From JADKHC01 sp047600805 (GTDB taxonomy: Bacteria > Verrucomicrobiota > Verrucomicrobiia > Opitutales > Opitutaceae), in contig JASGKG010000001.1 of assembly GCA_047600805.1 (NCBI GenBank), forward strand, positions 1,116,001-1,180,000: a stretch of 64,000 nucleotides of DNA, written 5' to 3'. The notes beneath the pieces are model-generated. The model saw only the letters and a program-made list of their open reading frames with translations, was not told the DNA's origin and ran no database searches. Positions 18,254 to 27,906 of this stretch are shown here, one piece after another (the stretch's first letter is position 1; every line of letters starts with the position of its first letter). The position numbers were made by a program, and so were the translations under genes.

Positions 18254-19015
18254 ATGTCGGCCGTAACCAAGCCGAACGATTTCTCCTCTCACCCTTACAC
18301 GGTATTGATAGCCGACGACGATGATATCGGTCGTCACGCTCTTTTTCGTCTGCTCGAGAGGCAGGGTTACAGAACCATCGAAGCCCGAACCGGAGCGGAG
18401 GTACGTGAAGTGTTGCGCACCGAAGCGGTCGATCTGTTGATTACCGATATTAAAATGGAGGGTAATTCCCGGCTCGAGCTCCTGGAGTTTTTAAGCACGG
18501 CACCCCTCCGGGTATCGGTGATTTTGATGACCGGCTTCCCCACTGTGGAGACTGCAGCTGCGGCCACTTCGTTCGCTGCGGCTGCGTACTTAATCAAGCC
18601 GATCGATCTGGAGCAGCTCCTAAACCTTGTTCGCAAACAGTACGTGCAACGCATGACGTTGCGTGGTCTTCAGCAGAGTCGGAGGCGCCAGGAGGATGTT
18701 TTAGAGCGTATGCGCAGGTTGGAGAGTTTGTTGGAAGCGCCCGAGTGCCGGGCGTCGAACGAGATGCTTTTCACCTACGTCTCGCTGGCGTTCGACAGTG
18801 CGGCTGAATCGCTTCAAGACATGAAGACGCTGCTGAATGCCGCGCTCAGCGAAGGAGGGTTGGACGTTGCAGAACAGTTCAGGCAAAGCCGACCTGCGGC
18901 GCTTGTCGGGGCCATCCACGAAGCAATCCAAGTCATCGATCGAACCCGGCATTCGTTTAAATCAAAAGAGCTAGCGGCTCTCCGGCAGAAGCTGGAATCG
19001 GTTTTAAGCGGGTAG
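18254..19015 (+). CDS. response regulator receiver protein with helical C-terminus
   Basis: A 253-residue protein. Residues 15-130 form a receiver domain: ADDDD acidic pocket, phospho-acceptor Asp in LITDIKM, Thr in LMTGFP and Lys in YLIKPID. The remaining 120 residues are helical and Arg/Glu-rich with no recognisable DNA-binding domain, so output is probably protein-protein. It precedes the hybrid kinase by 47 bp on the same strand, and they are probably a partner pair. The ATG at 18254 sits directly at the end of the 21-bp repeat region. Confidence 0.85.
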   Translation: MSAVTKPNDFSSHPYTVLIADDDDIGRHALFRLLERQGYRTIEARTGAEVREVLRTEAVDLLITDIKMEGNSRLELLEFLSTAPLRVSVILMTGFPTVETAAAATSFAAAAYLIKPIDLEQLLNLVRKQYVQRMTLRGLQQSRRRQEDVLERMRRLESLLEAPECRASNEMLFTYVSLAFDSAAESLQDMKTLLNAALSEGGLDVAEQFRQSRPAALVGAIHEAIQVIDRTRHSFKSKELAALRQKLESVLSG

Positions 19016-19062
19016 CAGCGCTCACTTTTACGAAAACAGAAACCACGACTTCTCCCTCCGCG

Positions 19063-21126
19063 TTGCTCTGGCTGCCGAAGATCGAAGCTTGGCAAAGCCA
19101 GGTGGCGGCGATTCTCACCGATAACGAGGCGGTCCCGGCTGTCGCTTTCCAACGTACCACGCGTGCCGTATGTGAGATGTTGAATGCGTCCCGCGTCGGC
19201 ATCTGGATTTTAGGTAACGATCAGGTAAGTCTAAAATGTTGTGACCTCTACGATTCCCATACCGGAGTCCATTACGATGATTTCGAGGCGCGCAATGAGG
19301 CGGTGCAGGCGTTTATCGCAAAGCTACGTGCGCAGAATGGCGTTCTCATCGAGCAGACGGAGGGTGCTCTTGCAGCGATCGTGAATCCTCGGAACACTCG
19401 GCTGCCGAACCCAGATTCAAGTTTACTTGCCTCAACCAACATCGGCGCACCCAAGACCATTTTTCTGAGCGTGACGCGTGTTGGGTCCAACCATCCCTGG
19501 AGCGAGGAGGAAATGACTTTAGTGAAGCCGATCGTTAATTTCCTGCCCATTCTTTTCCACGCCGTGGAAAAGAGAGAGGCCTTGGCCGAGCTGAAGCGAA
19601 ACTTCTCGTTGCTCACTGGCACACTCGAATCGACCGAAGAAGGCATCGTTGCCACGGACCTCAACCGCGCGATCACCTTGGCCAACCAGCGGTTCATGGA
19701 AATGGTGGGATTGCCGAACACGCACTACACGACCGTCGTTGGCAAAACGATAAAAGAGCTCCTTCAGGGGGCGGTCGTTGATCCCCGACGCGTTCTGGCC
19801 GAGGCGGAGTTCCTCTACGAACACCTTGAACTACAAGGAACGCACCGAATCGAATTTGTAGATGGCCGATTGATCGAGCGGTATTCGCGTCCTCAGCGCA
19901 TCGAAGGAAAGATCGTCGGTCGTATTTTCAGCTACCGGGATATTACGGCTCAAGTGCGTGGAGAAAAAATTCGAGCGAAATTGGAGCAAGAGTTGTGGCA
20001 GGCGCAGAAACTCGAGGCAATCGGAACGCTCGCGGGTGGTATCGCTCATGATTTCAACAACGTGTTGAGTGGGATTACGTGCAATCTAGAGCTGATACGT
20101 GGGGACCTGCCGGACGGCCATCCTGCATTGGAGTCGATTTCAGAGATTGCCACAGCGACGAAACGAGCGGCGGACATGGTAAGACAAATGCTGACCTTCA
20201 GCCGCCGGACGACGGCGGAGATGAAGCCTGTCGACGTCGGCGCTCTCGTGCGTGAGGCTCTCCGTTTCATCCGGGCGACGATTCCCAAGACCATCGAGTT
20301 CAAAGTGGAAATTAAGGACGCGCTGCCGACGATTCTTGCTGATGCGACCCAACTCCACCAGGTGCTGATGAATCTCTGCACCAACGCGTGGCACGCCATC
20401 GGCGACCGCCAGGGCGAAATCCAGCTATCTGTGCGCACAATGAGCGTGGAGCGCGAAACCGCTCTCGCCACGGCCGACTTGACGGAGGGCGCCTACGTCC
20501 TGCTCTCCGTGCGGGATTCAGGGCGCGGTATGGACGAATCGACGTTGCGCCATATTTTCGAACCTTTCTTTACAACCAAAGAGCCTGGATCAGGAACCGG
20601 GTTGGGTTTGTCGGTGGTTCACGGCATCGTGCGCACGCATGGCGGCGCTATACGGGTAACGAGTGTGCCGGACGGGGGCACGTGTTTTGAACTGTACTTT
20701 CCGGTATCGCTAAAAAGCGCGCCCAAGGAGACCACCTCGGACGACTCTGCATTTCGAGGAAACGGTGAAGTCATCTTGTTGCTGGACGACGAGCCGCAAC
20801 TTGTGTCGGCCGGAAAAAAACTTTTGGAACGGCTGGGATTTCGCGTGATCGCATGCACCGACGTGAACGAAGCCCTGGGCACCTTTGAAAGGGCACCCCA
20901 ATTCTTCCACGCGGTGATTTGCGACATTACTATGCCGATCATGAACGGATTTGAATTCGCGATGAGGCTGCACGCGCTAGATTCATCGATCCCGATAATC
21001 GCCGTAACAGGTAATCCTGCGGCAGTGACCGCGGAGGCATCGATGCAAGCCGGTGTGCGGGAAGTTTTGTTGAAGCCCCTATCTTTGTCAGTTGTTTCAC
21101 AAGCCCTGGCTAGGGTGCTAAGATAG
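19063..21126 (+). CDS. hybrid sensor histidine kinase (GAF-PAS-HisKA-HATPase-REC)
   Basis: About 687 residues. Domains in order: GAF (about 10-155), PAS (about 175-290, LESTEEGIVATDLNRAITLAN), dimerisation/phospho-acceptor helix with IAHDFNNVLSGI (His near residue 327), ATPase with NLCTNAWHAIGD, DSGRGMD and GTGLGLSVVHGI, and a C-terminal receiver with CDITMPIMNG and a distal LLKPLS Lys. There are no membrane segments, so the sensor is cytoplasmic. The only start in frame near the N-terminus is a TTG at 19063 with no clear ribosome site, so the true start is uncertain. Confidence 0.88.
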   Translation: MLWLPKIEAWQSQVAAILTDNEAVPAVAFQRTTRAVCEMLNASRVGIWILGNDQVSLKCCDLYDSHTGVHYDDFEARNEAVQAFIAKLRAQNGVLIEQTEGALAAIVNPRNTRLPNPDSSLLASTNIGAPKTIFLSVTRVGSNHPWSEEEMTLVKPIVNFLPILFHAVEKREALAELKRNFSLLTGTLESTEEGIVATDLNRAITLANQRFMEMVGLPNTHYTTVVGKTIKELLQGAVVDPRRVLAEAEFLYEHLELQGTHRIEFVDGRLIERYSRPQRIEGKIVGRIFSYRDITAQVRGEKIRAKLEQELWQAQKLEAIGTLAGGIAHDFNNVLSGITCNLELIRGDLPDGHPALESISEIATATKRAADMVRQMLTFSRRTTAEMKPVDVGALVREALRFIRATIPKTIEFKVEIKDALPTILADATQLHQVLMNLCTNAWHAIGDRQGEIQLSVRTMSVERETALATADLTEGAYVLLSVRDSGRGMDESTLRHIFEPFFTTKEPGSGTGLGLSVVHGIVRTHGGAIRVTSVPDGGTCFELYFPVSLKSAPKETTSDDSAFRGNGEVILLLDDEPQLVSAGKKLLERLGFRVIACTDVNEALGTFERAPQFFHAVICDITMPIMNGFEFAMRLHALDSSIPIIAVTGNPAAVTAEASMQAGVREVLLKPLSLSVVSQALARVLR

Positions 21127-21299
21127 GGTAAGCCCGAGAATTTTCAGGGAAAATGCTAAACCTCCACGATCGCTGGCCGATACATTAGCCAGATCTACAC
21201 CGATGCCATGGTTTGGCCATGGTGTTCCCCTTTTCGGGCAGCATTAAGGGCTGCAAGAAGAAGGCTCAGTCGCACTACGCGACTGAGCCTTCTTTTTTT
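21127..21299 (+). ncRNA. candidate structured RNA / attenuator leader ending in a terminator
   Basis: The gap between the kinase and the chemoreceptor has several possible stems: CCATGG...CCATGG around 21206-21222, GCAGC/GCTGC around 21240-21255, and the strong terminator stem at 21259-21293. The layout resembles a short independent RNA or a regulated leader of the chemoreceptor gene. I cannot match it to a known riboswitch class. Low confidence. Confidence 0.3.
21259..21299 (+). terminator. strong rho-independent terminator
   Basis: A perfect 14-bp stem (21259-21272 with 21280-21293), loop CACTACG, followed by seven T residues. It lies 133 bp after the kinase stop and only 51 bp before the chemoreceptor ATG. 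Confidence 0.9.
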
Positions 21300-21350
21300 C
21301 CCAAGAAAGGGCCGGTGGAGGTTTCCGCATTCAACCAACAGATAAGATAC

Positions 21351-22916
21351 ATGAAAACATGGACTATAGGTAAGCGAGTCAGTTCTGGTTATATTGTTGT
21401 ACTCATCGCGATGATCGCTGTCTGCATCTTCGCTTTCTCCCGGCTCAGCCTAATTAAAGAACATTCCGATCAGTTAGTGGCCGACGATTTGCCGGGCATT
21501 ATTGCACTTAACGAAATCCTGGCAAATACGACACAAGCCAATGCATTTTTGCTGCGTTTTATTTTGGCTTCTGATGCGACGGAGTTCGCTGCGATTGACC
21601 AAAGCGTGCGCGAGATCGGAGAAAGCAACAGCGCACTGATCAAGCAGGCTGAAACGCTATTAAACAGCGAAGAGGAGCGTGCGCTCTTTGCAAAGCTGGT
21701 CGCGTGCCGTACGGCCTACACCCAAGTGCGCACGGACGCATTTACCCTGGCTCGTCAAGGCAAAGACAAGGAAGCATTTGAGGACTACAAGAAGCTCGTC
21801 AGTCCGGCTTATTATGCCTACCGCGATGCGATAAACGCTCTCGTCGACTTTAACAGGAAAAACGGCACGACAGCGGGGGAGGAGATCACCGGCGCGATTA
21901 CCTCATCGAGGCGGTTTATCTTGATTGGATTATTTGCGGCACTGGCTCTTGCGGGTTGCTCTGGGTTCGTGATCGTGACCGGAACCAACAAGGTGTTGAA
22001 CACCGCTGCGGGAGCGTTGAACGACGGTTCTGTGCAGGTGAAAGCCGCTGCTGGGCAAGTCGCCGCCGCAAGCCAGTCCTTGGCAGAAGGCGCCAGCGAA
22101 CAGGCGGCGAGTCTTGAGGAAACCAGTTCTTCACTCGAGGAAATGGCGAGCATGGCGAAAAGAAACGCCGAAAGCGTGCAGCAGGCGAAAGAGCTGGCGA
22201 ATCAAACACGGGTCGCGGCAGACCTGGGAACTGCGGATATGCAGGAGATGAAAAACGCCATGGATGCGATCAAAGCGTCTTCGGACGACGTCGCGAAAAT
22301 CATCAAGACGATCGATGAGATCGCCTTCCAAACCAACATACTAGCACTAAACGCCGCTGTCGAAGCTGCTCGGGCCGGAGAGGCGGGAGCAGGCTTTGCA
22401 GTCGTCGCCGACGAAGTTCGCAACCTGGCTCAGCGTTCTGCGCAATCGGCGAAAGAGACGGCCAGCAAGATCGAAGAGGCGATAGGAAAGAGTGTCCACG
22501 GTGTGCGCATCTCTCAAAAGGTGGCGGAGTCGCTCAACGCCATCGCCGAGAAAACGCGCAAGGTTGACGCGATCGTTGCGGAAATTGCCACGGCTTCGAG
22601 CGAGCAGCGTCAAGGAGTCGACCAGGTAAACCTCGCCGTCGGACAGATGGACAAGGTGACTCAATCAAATGCCAGCAACGCGGAAGAGACTGCTTCCGCA
22701 GCGGAAGAGCTCAACGCGCAGGCCGTCATGCTTCAGGAAGCGGTGCGTGATCTGAGCCGACTCGTGGGCGGCAAAGCCACTTCGCACGATGACGAACCTG
22801 TAACGGTGCACAAAAAAATAACGGTAGCGGCTGCATCCAAGGCCGGAGCAGCGAAAGCGAGCCGGTCGCCCGCACCTTCATCTCCTGAGGCCATGGAAAG
22901 TTTCAAGGACGTCTGA
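21351..22916 (+). CDS. methyl-accepting chemotaxis protein
   Basis: The ATG at 21351 gives 521 residues with a normal receptor N-terminus; a longer frame from 21213 would run through the terminator and is rejected. TM1 is near residues 10-31, a periplasmic four-helix-type sensor follows, TM2 is near 183-205. The signalling tip reads EIAFQTNILALNAAVEAARAG, with methylation helices on both sides. The C-terminus has no CheR/CheB-docking pentapeptide. It lies 2 bp before cheW. No cheA, cheY or flagellar genes are in the window. Confidence 0.9.
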   Translation: MKTWTIGKRVSSGYIVVLIAMIAVCIFAFSRLSLIKEHSDQLVADDLPGIIALNEILANTTQANAFLLRFILASDATEFAAIDQSVREIGESNSALIKQAETLLNSEEERALFAKLVACRTAYTQVRTDAFTLARQGKDKEAFEDYKKLVSPAYYAYRDAINALVDFNRKNGTTAGEEITGAITSSRRFILIGLFAALALAGCSGFVIVTGTNKVLNTAAGALNDGSVQVKAAAGQVAAASQSLAEGASEQAASLEETSSSLEEMASMAKRNAESVQQAKELANQTRVAADLGTADMQEMKNAMDAIKASSDDVAKIIKTIDEIAFQTNILALNAAVEAARAGEAGAGFAVVADEVRNLAQRSAQSAKETASKIEEAIGKSVHGVRISQKVAESLNAIAEKTRKVDAIVAEIATASSEQRQGVDQVNLAVGQMDKVTQSNASNAEETASAAEELNAQAVMLQEAVRDLSRLVGGKATSHDDEPVTVHKKITVAAASKAGAAKASRSPAPSSPEAMESFKDV

Positions 22917-22918
22917 CC

Positions 22919-23392
22919 ATGGAAACGTTAATAGCACCGAATGAAAACAACCAGCTTACCGGGAAATACCTGACCGTCTGCTTGGGCGGAGAGTCCTACG
23001 CTTTGGCTGTGTTGAAGGTGAGAGAAATCATCCGAATGCAAAAAATCACGCCTGTTCCGCAGGTTGACATGCCTCCTTTTGTGAAGGGTGTGATCAATTT
23101 GCGCGGACGCGTGGTGCCGGTGGTGGACTTGCGGCTGAAGTTCGGATTGCCGGGAGACATCGCCGATCGAACATGCATTGTCGTGGTTCAAGTGCGTTCG
23201 GCCACCACACAGTTCCTCCAGATCGGGTTGATCGTTGATCGGGTTGAAGAGGTTCTGACGATTAACGATTCAGATATCGAGCCTACGCCTGACTTCGGAA
23301 CGCAAATCGAAACGAAGTACCTGCTCGGAATGGCAAAGGTCAAAGGCGAGGTGAAAACGCTTCTGGATCTCGACCGCGTGATCGCTCCTTAA
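22919..23392 (+). CDS. cheW: chemotaxis adaptor CheW
   Basis: A 157-residue CheW couples receptors to the CheA kinase. Characteristic segments are YALAVLKVREIIRMQKITPVPQ, VKGVINLRGRVVPVVDLRLKFG and VDRVEEVLTI. It starts 2 bp after the chemoreceptor stop, so the two form a receptor-adaptor pair. The kinase just upstream is not CheA-like (it has a conventional HisKA helix). Confidence 0.92.
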   Translation: METLIAPNENNQLTGKYLTVCLGGESYALAVLKVREIIRMQKITPVPQVDMPPFVKGVINLRGRVVPVVDLRLKFGLPGDIADRTCIVVVQVRSATTQFLQIGLIVDRVEEVLTINDSDIEPTPDFGTQIETKYLLGMAKVKGEVKTLLDLDRVIAP

Positions 23393-23518
23393 CAGAGCTC
23401 GATGCACTGAATACCGAATCATGGACGCCACGCTTACGCTAGCGCGGTGTTCATCGGAGGAGCGATGAGGCGTGCGAACGAGGGTGGAGAGCCTGCTGCC
23501 GCCGTCCGCTTCTACAGA

Positions 23519-24862
23519 TTACATTCCCGGGAAGCCGCCCTTGGCTTTCATGGCTTGGATCTGGCGCATGGCCTTCTTCATGCCGCCGCCTTTGAACATC
23601 TTCATCATTTGCTGCATCTGCTGGAACTGTTTCAGCAGTTGATTGACCTCGACGATCTTCGTACCCGAACCATCCGCTATGCGCTTGCGGCGGCTGCCGT
23701 TGAGGATGTCGGGCTTGCGGCGTTCCTGAATCGTCATCGATTTGATGATCGCTTCGGTGCGCGCCATCTGTTTCTCGGAGTCGTCGGGAAGTTGCACGCC
23801 GCTCATGCCGGGCATCATGCCCACGATGCTTTGCATGGAGCCGAGCTTCTTCACCTGCTGCATCTGCGCGAGGAAGTCCTCGAGGTTGAAGTCGGCCTTG
23901 CGGAGTTTCTCCGCCATCTTTTCGGCTTCCTTCTGGTCGATGGTTTCCTGGGCGCGTTCGACGAGCGAGACGACATCGCCCATGCCGAGGATGCGCGAGG
24001 CGAGGCGGTCGGGATAAAACGTATCGAAGTCGGCCGTCTTTTCGCCTGTGCCTACGAACTTGATCGGCACGTTGGCGATCGTCTTGATCGACAGCGCCGC
24101 GCCACCACGGGCGTCGCCGTCGAGCTTCGTCATGACGAGGCCGGTAAGATTAAGCGCGTCGTGGAAGGCTTTGGCGACGTTGACGGCTTCCTGGCCGAGC
24201 GCACCGTCGGCCACGAGTAGGATTTCATCGGGCTTCACGCGGGCGCTGAGTTTTTTTACTTCTTCGATTAGTTCATGGTCGATCTGCAGGCGACCGGCGG
24301 TGTCGAAGATGATCGCGTCGGCGGTCGCGGTGCCCGCGGCTTCGAGTGCAGCGACAGCGATTGCGGGAACGTCCTTCGAGTTGCGATCGCAGTAGAAGCC
24401 GAGGTCCTCTTGCTTCGCGAGAATCTCAAGTTGATCGATGGCGGCGGGACGGTAGACGTCGCACGCGGCGACCAGCGGACGATAGCCGCGTTTTTTCAGC
24501 AGCTTGCCGAGCTTCGCCGAGGAAGTGGTTTTACCGGAACCATGCAAACCCACCATGAGGATCTTGAGTGGGCGAGCGGTGGAAAGGGCGGTCGAGCCTT
24601 CGCCGAGCAAGCGAACGAGTTCGTCGTAGATGATTTTGACGACCTGCTGGCCGGGGCTGACGCCTTTGAGGACGTCCTGGCCGACGCATTGTTGTTGGAC
24701 ACGTTCGACGAATTCGCGCGCGACCTTGAAATGCACATCAGCAGAAAGCAGGGCGGTGCGGACCTCTTTGAGGGCCTCGGCCATGTTTTCCTCGGACAGT
24801 TTGCCGACGCCGCGGAGGTTGCGGAGGGCGTTGCTAAGTTTCTCAGTGAGCGATTCGAACAT
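23519..24862 (-). CDS. ffh: signal recognition particle GTPase Ffh
   Basis: A 447-residue SRP54 protein starting at the ATG at 24862 (MFESLTEKLSNALRNLRG). N domain to about residue 85, G domain with GLHGSGKTTSSAKL (P-loop), DTAGRLQID and TKLDGDARGG, then the Met-rich M domain that binds 4.5S RNA and signal sequences (QQMQQMMKMFKGGG, ending KAKGGFPGM). The frame stays open upstream to 25216, but that part lies outside the conserved N domain and covers an unrelated intergenic stretch. It converges with cheW across 126 bp that hold no evident gene. Confidence 0.95.
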   Translation of the reverse strand: MFESLTEKLSNALRNLRGVGKLSEENMAEALKEVRTALLSADVHFKVAREFVERVQQQCVGQDVLKGVSPGQQVVKIIYDELVRLLGEGSTALSTARPLKILMVGLHGSGKTTSSAKLGKLLKKRGYRPLVAACDVYRPAAIDQLEILAKQEDLGFYCDRNSKDVPAIAVAALEAAGTATADAIIFDTAGRLQIDHELIEEVKKLSARVKPDEILLVADGALGQEAVNVAKAFHDALNLTGLVMTKLDGDARGGAALSIKTIANVPIKFVGTGEKTADFDTFYPDRLASRILGMGDVVSLVERAQETIDQKEAEKMAEKLRKADFNLEDFLAQMQQVKKLGSMQSIVGMMPGMSGVQLPDDSEKQMARTEAIIKSMTIQERRKPDILNGSRRKRIADGSGTKIVEVNQLLKQFQQMQQMMKMFKGGGMKKAMRQIQAMKAKGGFPGM

Positions 24863-25248
24863 GTTAGAAAGAAAGACAGTGAATGCGCAAACGTCCGCGA
24901 ATCGACGCAATTTTCCAGAAAAAAGGGCTGGGCGGACGTCGTGGGGTAGCCAATCGGTGTTCCGGCGGCTGCCTTCGAGCGCATTCGGCGTGACGCCCAA
25001 CGCAGCGCGCGATACGCGTGCGGTCCTCGGGCTGTGGGACGTTTCGTTAAACGTGCGTAAGTGGCTCTGAAGTCGCGCCGAGGCTTTCAGAGATGAACCC
25101 TGTCGCCTTCGATCTCGATGACGTGCGACGTCGTTGATCTCGGGTGGCGCGTTCACGTAGAGGCGGTCGTCATCGCCCGTTTCGACGTCGAGCTTTTGCT
25201 GCAGAGCATCGAGCATGTAGGCGGCTTTGATCCCTTCTTGACCGAAAC
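24863..25248 (-). other. gene-poor stretch with possible dispersed repeat and gene remnant
   Basis: Two things are visible. Bases about 24955-25045 read RVSRAALGVTPNA on the minus strand, a peptide-like pattern I associate with dispersed intergenic repeats in Verrucomicrobia (only one copy here, so unproven). Bases 25087-25216 on the minus strand encode a plausible peptide (MLDALQQKLDVETGDDD ... PPEINDV) that, after a one-base shift, continues to VIEIEGDRVHL and a stop at 25087. This may be the broken tail of a small gene. Confidence 0.3.
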
Positions 25249-25276
25249 AAAAAAGCCCGCGTGGGTACGCGGGCTT
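25249..25276 (-). terminator. rho-independent terminator after the 25296 gene
   Basis: On the minus strand a 10-bp stem (AAGCCCGCGT/ACGCGGGCTT) with a 4-base loop is followed by a T-run. It lies 20 bp beyond the stop of the minus-strand gene at 25296. Confidence 0.88.
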
Positions 25277-25295
25277 CGTAGCGCGAAGAACGGGA

Positions 25296-27882
25296 TTATT
25301 TGACGATCAGTTCATAAGCGGTGGGCGGCTGACTCGAGGCGCTAAGTGCGTAGCGACCTGGCTCCAGCGTGCCTGTGCAGATGAGCAGAGTGACATTGTT
25401 TTCCAGCGATTCCACATAGGCCGCCACCCGTTGGTCCACGAACCCAGCCACACTAGGAACGATGCGAAGCAGATCGACTGAGCGTGTGCCATTGTCTTTG
25501 GTTTTGCTTGGAGCGAGTTCCATGAGCGGGTAATCGCGCAAGGTCGGGTATTTCTTCAGCTGCTTGGCAGATGCTCCTTCCAGGGGACCGACGAACGCGA
25601 TCACGACGGAGTCTCCGCTGACGGCGGGAACCGGTTCATTGCCGTCGAAAAGGAGTTCAGCGAGCTTGGCGTTGGTTGTTTCCTCCTTCGAAGGTTCGCT
25701 AAGCGAGCGGAGAAGCGATCCTGCCTGGCTGAGAACACTGCTGGTGGATTGAGAGGAGTGTCCGCCGTTGGTGGGCAGCGCTTCCCACTTATCGCCGATC
25801 AAAACGTAAGCGCCCGGTTTGGTTGGATAGGCGGCCATCGGAGGCTGCGCCTGCTTTTTAATTGGAAGCACAAAGCGCCAGTTCGCGTAGTTTTCGATCA
25901 CTCCATCCATTTCGTCATCTTTGAGCTGGAAGAGTAGATTGAAGGTGGAGTCCTGGGAGAACAGAGGCATTCGAAGAATTCCTTTCGGATTGTATTTCCC
26001 CTTGCCGGTTCGCAACAGGACCGATCCTTCGTCGGCGAACACGGTGCCCTTCATTTCGGTGTAGATGCCGGGCTGTTCGCGGCTTTCCATCACGACAGAA
26101 GCGGAATTCCCAGCGATATCGACTGAGGTGAAACGCAGACGCACCTGGGTTACGAACCCGTCAGTGCATTGAGCGACGCCGTCGTACGTGGCACCTGTTC
26201 GGACGATGGAGGAAAATCGTTCGATGCGCGCCGCGAAGGAGGCTTGGATCTGCGCAATTTCTGCTGCGGACGCACGCGTCAGTTCATAACGATACTGCCC
26301 GTCGTCGCCGCGCAGGGTATCTCCATCCAAGGAGAAAGAGATTTGCGCGTCATAATTAATCCGAAAAACGGAGCTGTCGGGTGCGTGTTTGATCGCGTCC
26401 TGGCCATCTCGTTTGAGACGAATCGGGCGATTGTCAGAACGATAGCGGTTTCCGATGATCGTGCCGAGGAGCGCGCGTTTCCAACTCGGGTGCTCCATCG
26501 AGCCCAAGGACGCACCGAGTATTACGCCGTTGTTTTCGAGGCGGGAGACACGCAAGAGAACCTTTTCCGGACTATTGTCGCGTTTAGAAATCGCGGCGCC
26601 CACGAAAACGGTTTCAGGCGAAAACTTTTTGAGCAGTGACTGTGTTTCCCGTTCGATTTCCCCCTTAACTTTGGCGACCTCCGCATCCGCCACCCGGGTG
26701 AAACGGTATTGGTAAGTGTCGGTGTTTCCCTCAAGCGATCCGTCCGGTTTCAGTTCCAGCGTGACGGTCCACGAATCGGAGGCATCGAGGATCGGCCCGC
26801 CGTCGCGGATCGCTTGGTTATAGTGCGTGCGCAGCGAAACCTGAGCCGACCACGCTTCGGCGTCGGCTTTCCAGGAGCCCTGAAAACTGCGGGCATCCTG
26901 CCAACCGCCGTCGTTGCGAAGAAGGGCCTGCAAACTTCCTTTGGCGACATCCGATCCGACGAACTCCAATGAGATTGGAGTTGTCTGATGATTGTAGCGG
27001 TTCTCCACGGATCCTGTGAAGAGCGACCCCGCGTTCAGCAATCCACGCAGCGACTCCATTCGGGAGTCGCGTTCGCGACGCAGTTGCTCCCTGAATTGCT
27101 CGCGGGCGGCGGCGATCTTTGCGTTCGTTGCGACGGCTTCGTCCAATTTGGCTTTGATCGCGGCTCTTGCGGTTGGATCGGTATCGATCAGCGCGCTAGG
27201 AGCAAACGAACTGCGCGGTTGGCCGGTGGCGCCGTTGGTAACCAACGTGCCGCTCACGCTGACCCGCCAGCCGCTTGGCTCCTTTATCGCGTCGTATGTT
27301 CCGGAGAACGAGCCCTCGAATCCTGCGGCGGCGGACTGCTTCAGGAGAATGAAGCCCAATGGGTCTGCAGGCGGGGAGGTGACGCCGGCGAGCTCTCGCA
27401 CCTTTTTGCCTTCGGCCGAAGCGAGGAACTCGCGAGTGGCCTTGAACTCGGCCACGTTCGCGCCGAACTCCTTCTGGAGGAAGGCAGCCATGTCGACGGC
27501 AGTGTAGAGCGGCTCATTGAGTTTTGCTTTGGCCGTTAGGCTGCCGTCCGCACGGTTCGGAGCGCGGGTTTCTTGACGCTCGATCGCTGAGAACGACCAA
27601 CCCTTTGCTCCGGTTGTGCGGATCACCTCGGCTAAGAGGGCGCTTTCCGGCGGGCTGCCGGTCAAACGGTGGTAGAGTGACGAACCAGCAAAAAGAACGA
27701 TCAAGCCGGCCACGATTGCGGCCGCGATAATTTTCCCTTTCTTGGATAGCGCGGGTGATGGCGTCGGGCTAGACGGTTCTGGGGAAGAGTCCGCGGCCGC
27801 CGGTTGTGACGATGGCGGCGGAGGCGGTGGAGGTTGGTTCGGGGGGGGGGGGGGGTGGCGGGGGAAAAGAATCGCTGGACAT
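25296..27882 (-). CDS. large proline-rich, membrane-anchored protein, reading frame broken at a C15 tract
   Basis: The continuous frame from a GTG at 27713 encodes 805 residues but lacks a proper N-terminus. An ATG at 27882 begins MSSDSFPPPPP and reaches a run of 15 C; with 14 or 17 C it would join the main frame through QPPPPPPSSQPAAADS, a Lys patch and the membrane helix IIAAAIVAGLIVLFAGSS. The rest is unrecognised: about 700 residues with repeated sections (YQYRFTRVADAEVAKVK and YRYELTRASAAEIAQIQ) suggesting internal duplication. It follows the GYF-domain gene by 24 bp, so an operon is likely. Function unknown. Confidence 0.7.
27841..27855. repeat. homopolymeric G15 (C15 on coding strand) tract
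   Basis: Fifteen consecutive G at 27841-27855 lie near the 5' end of the minus-strand gene, about 10 codons after its ATG, within the polyproline-coding segment. The present length puts the ATG out of frame with the 805-residue body. Confidence 0.9.
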
Positions 27883-27906
27883 GGTAGGGAATCGATCGGC
27901 GAAGCG

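Noticed and set aside
21213..21350. N-terminal extension of the chemoreceptor from 21213
   Set aside because: It would translate through the terminator stem, and the receptor's first membrane helix follows directly on the ATG at 21351.
24863..25216. 118-residue N-terminal extension of Ffh
   Set aside because: Not part of the SRP54 N domain; it covers an intergenic repeat-like stretch.
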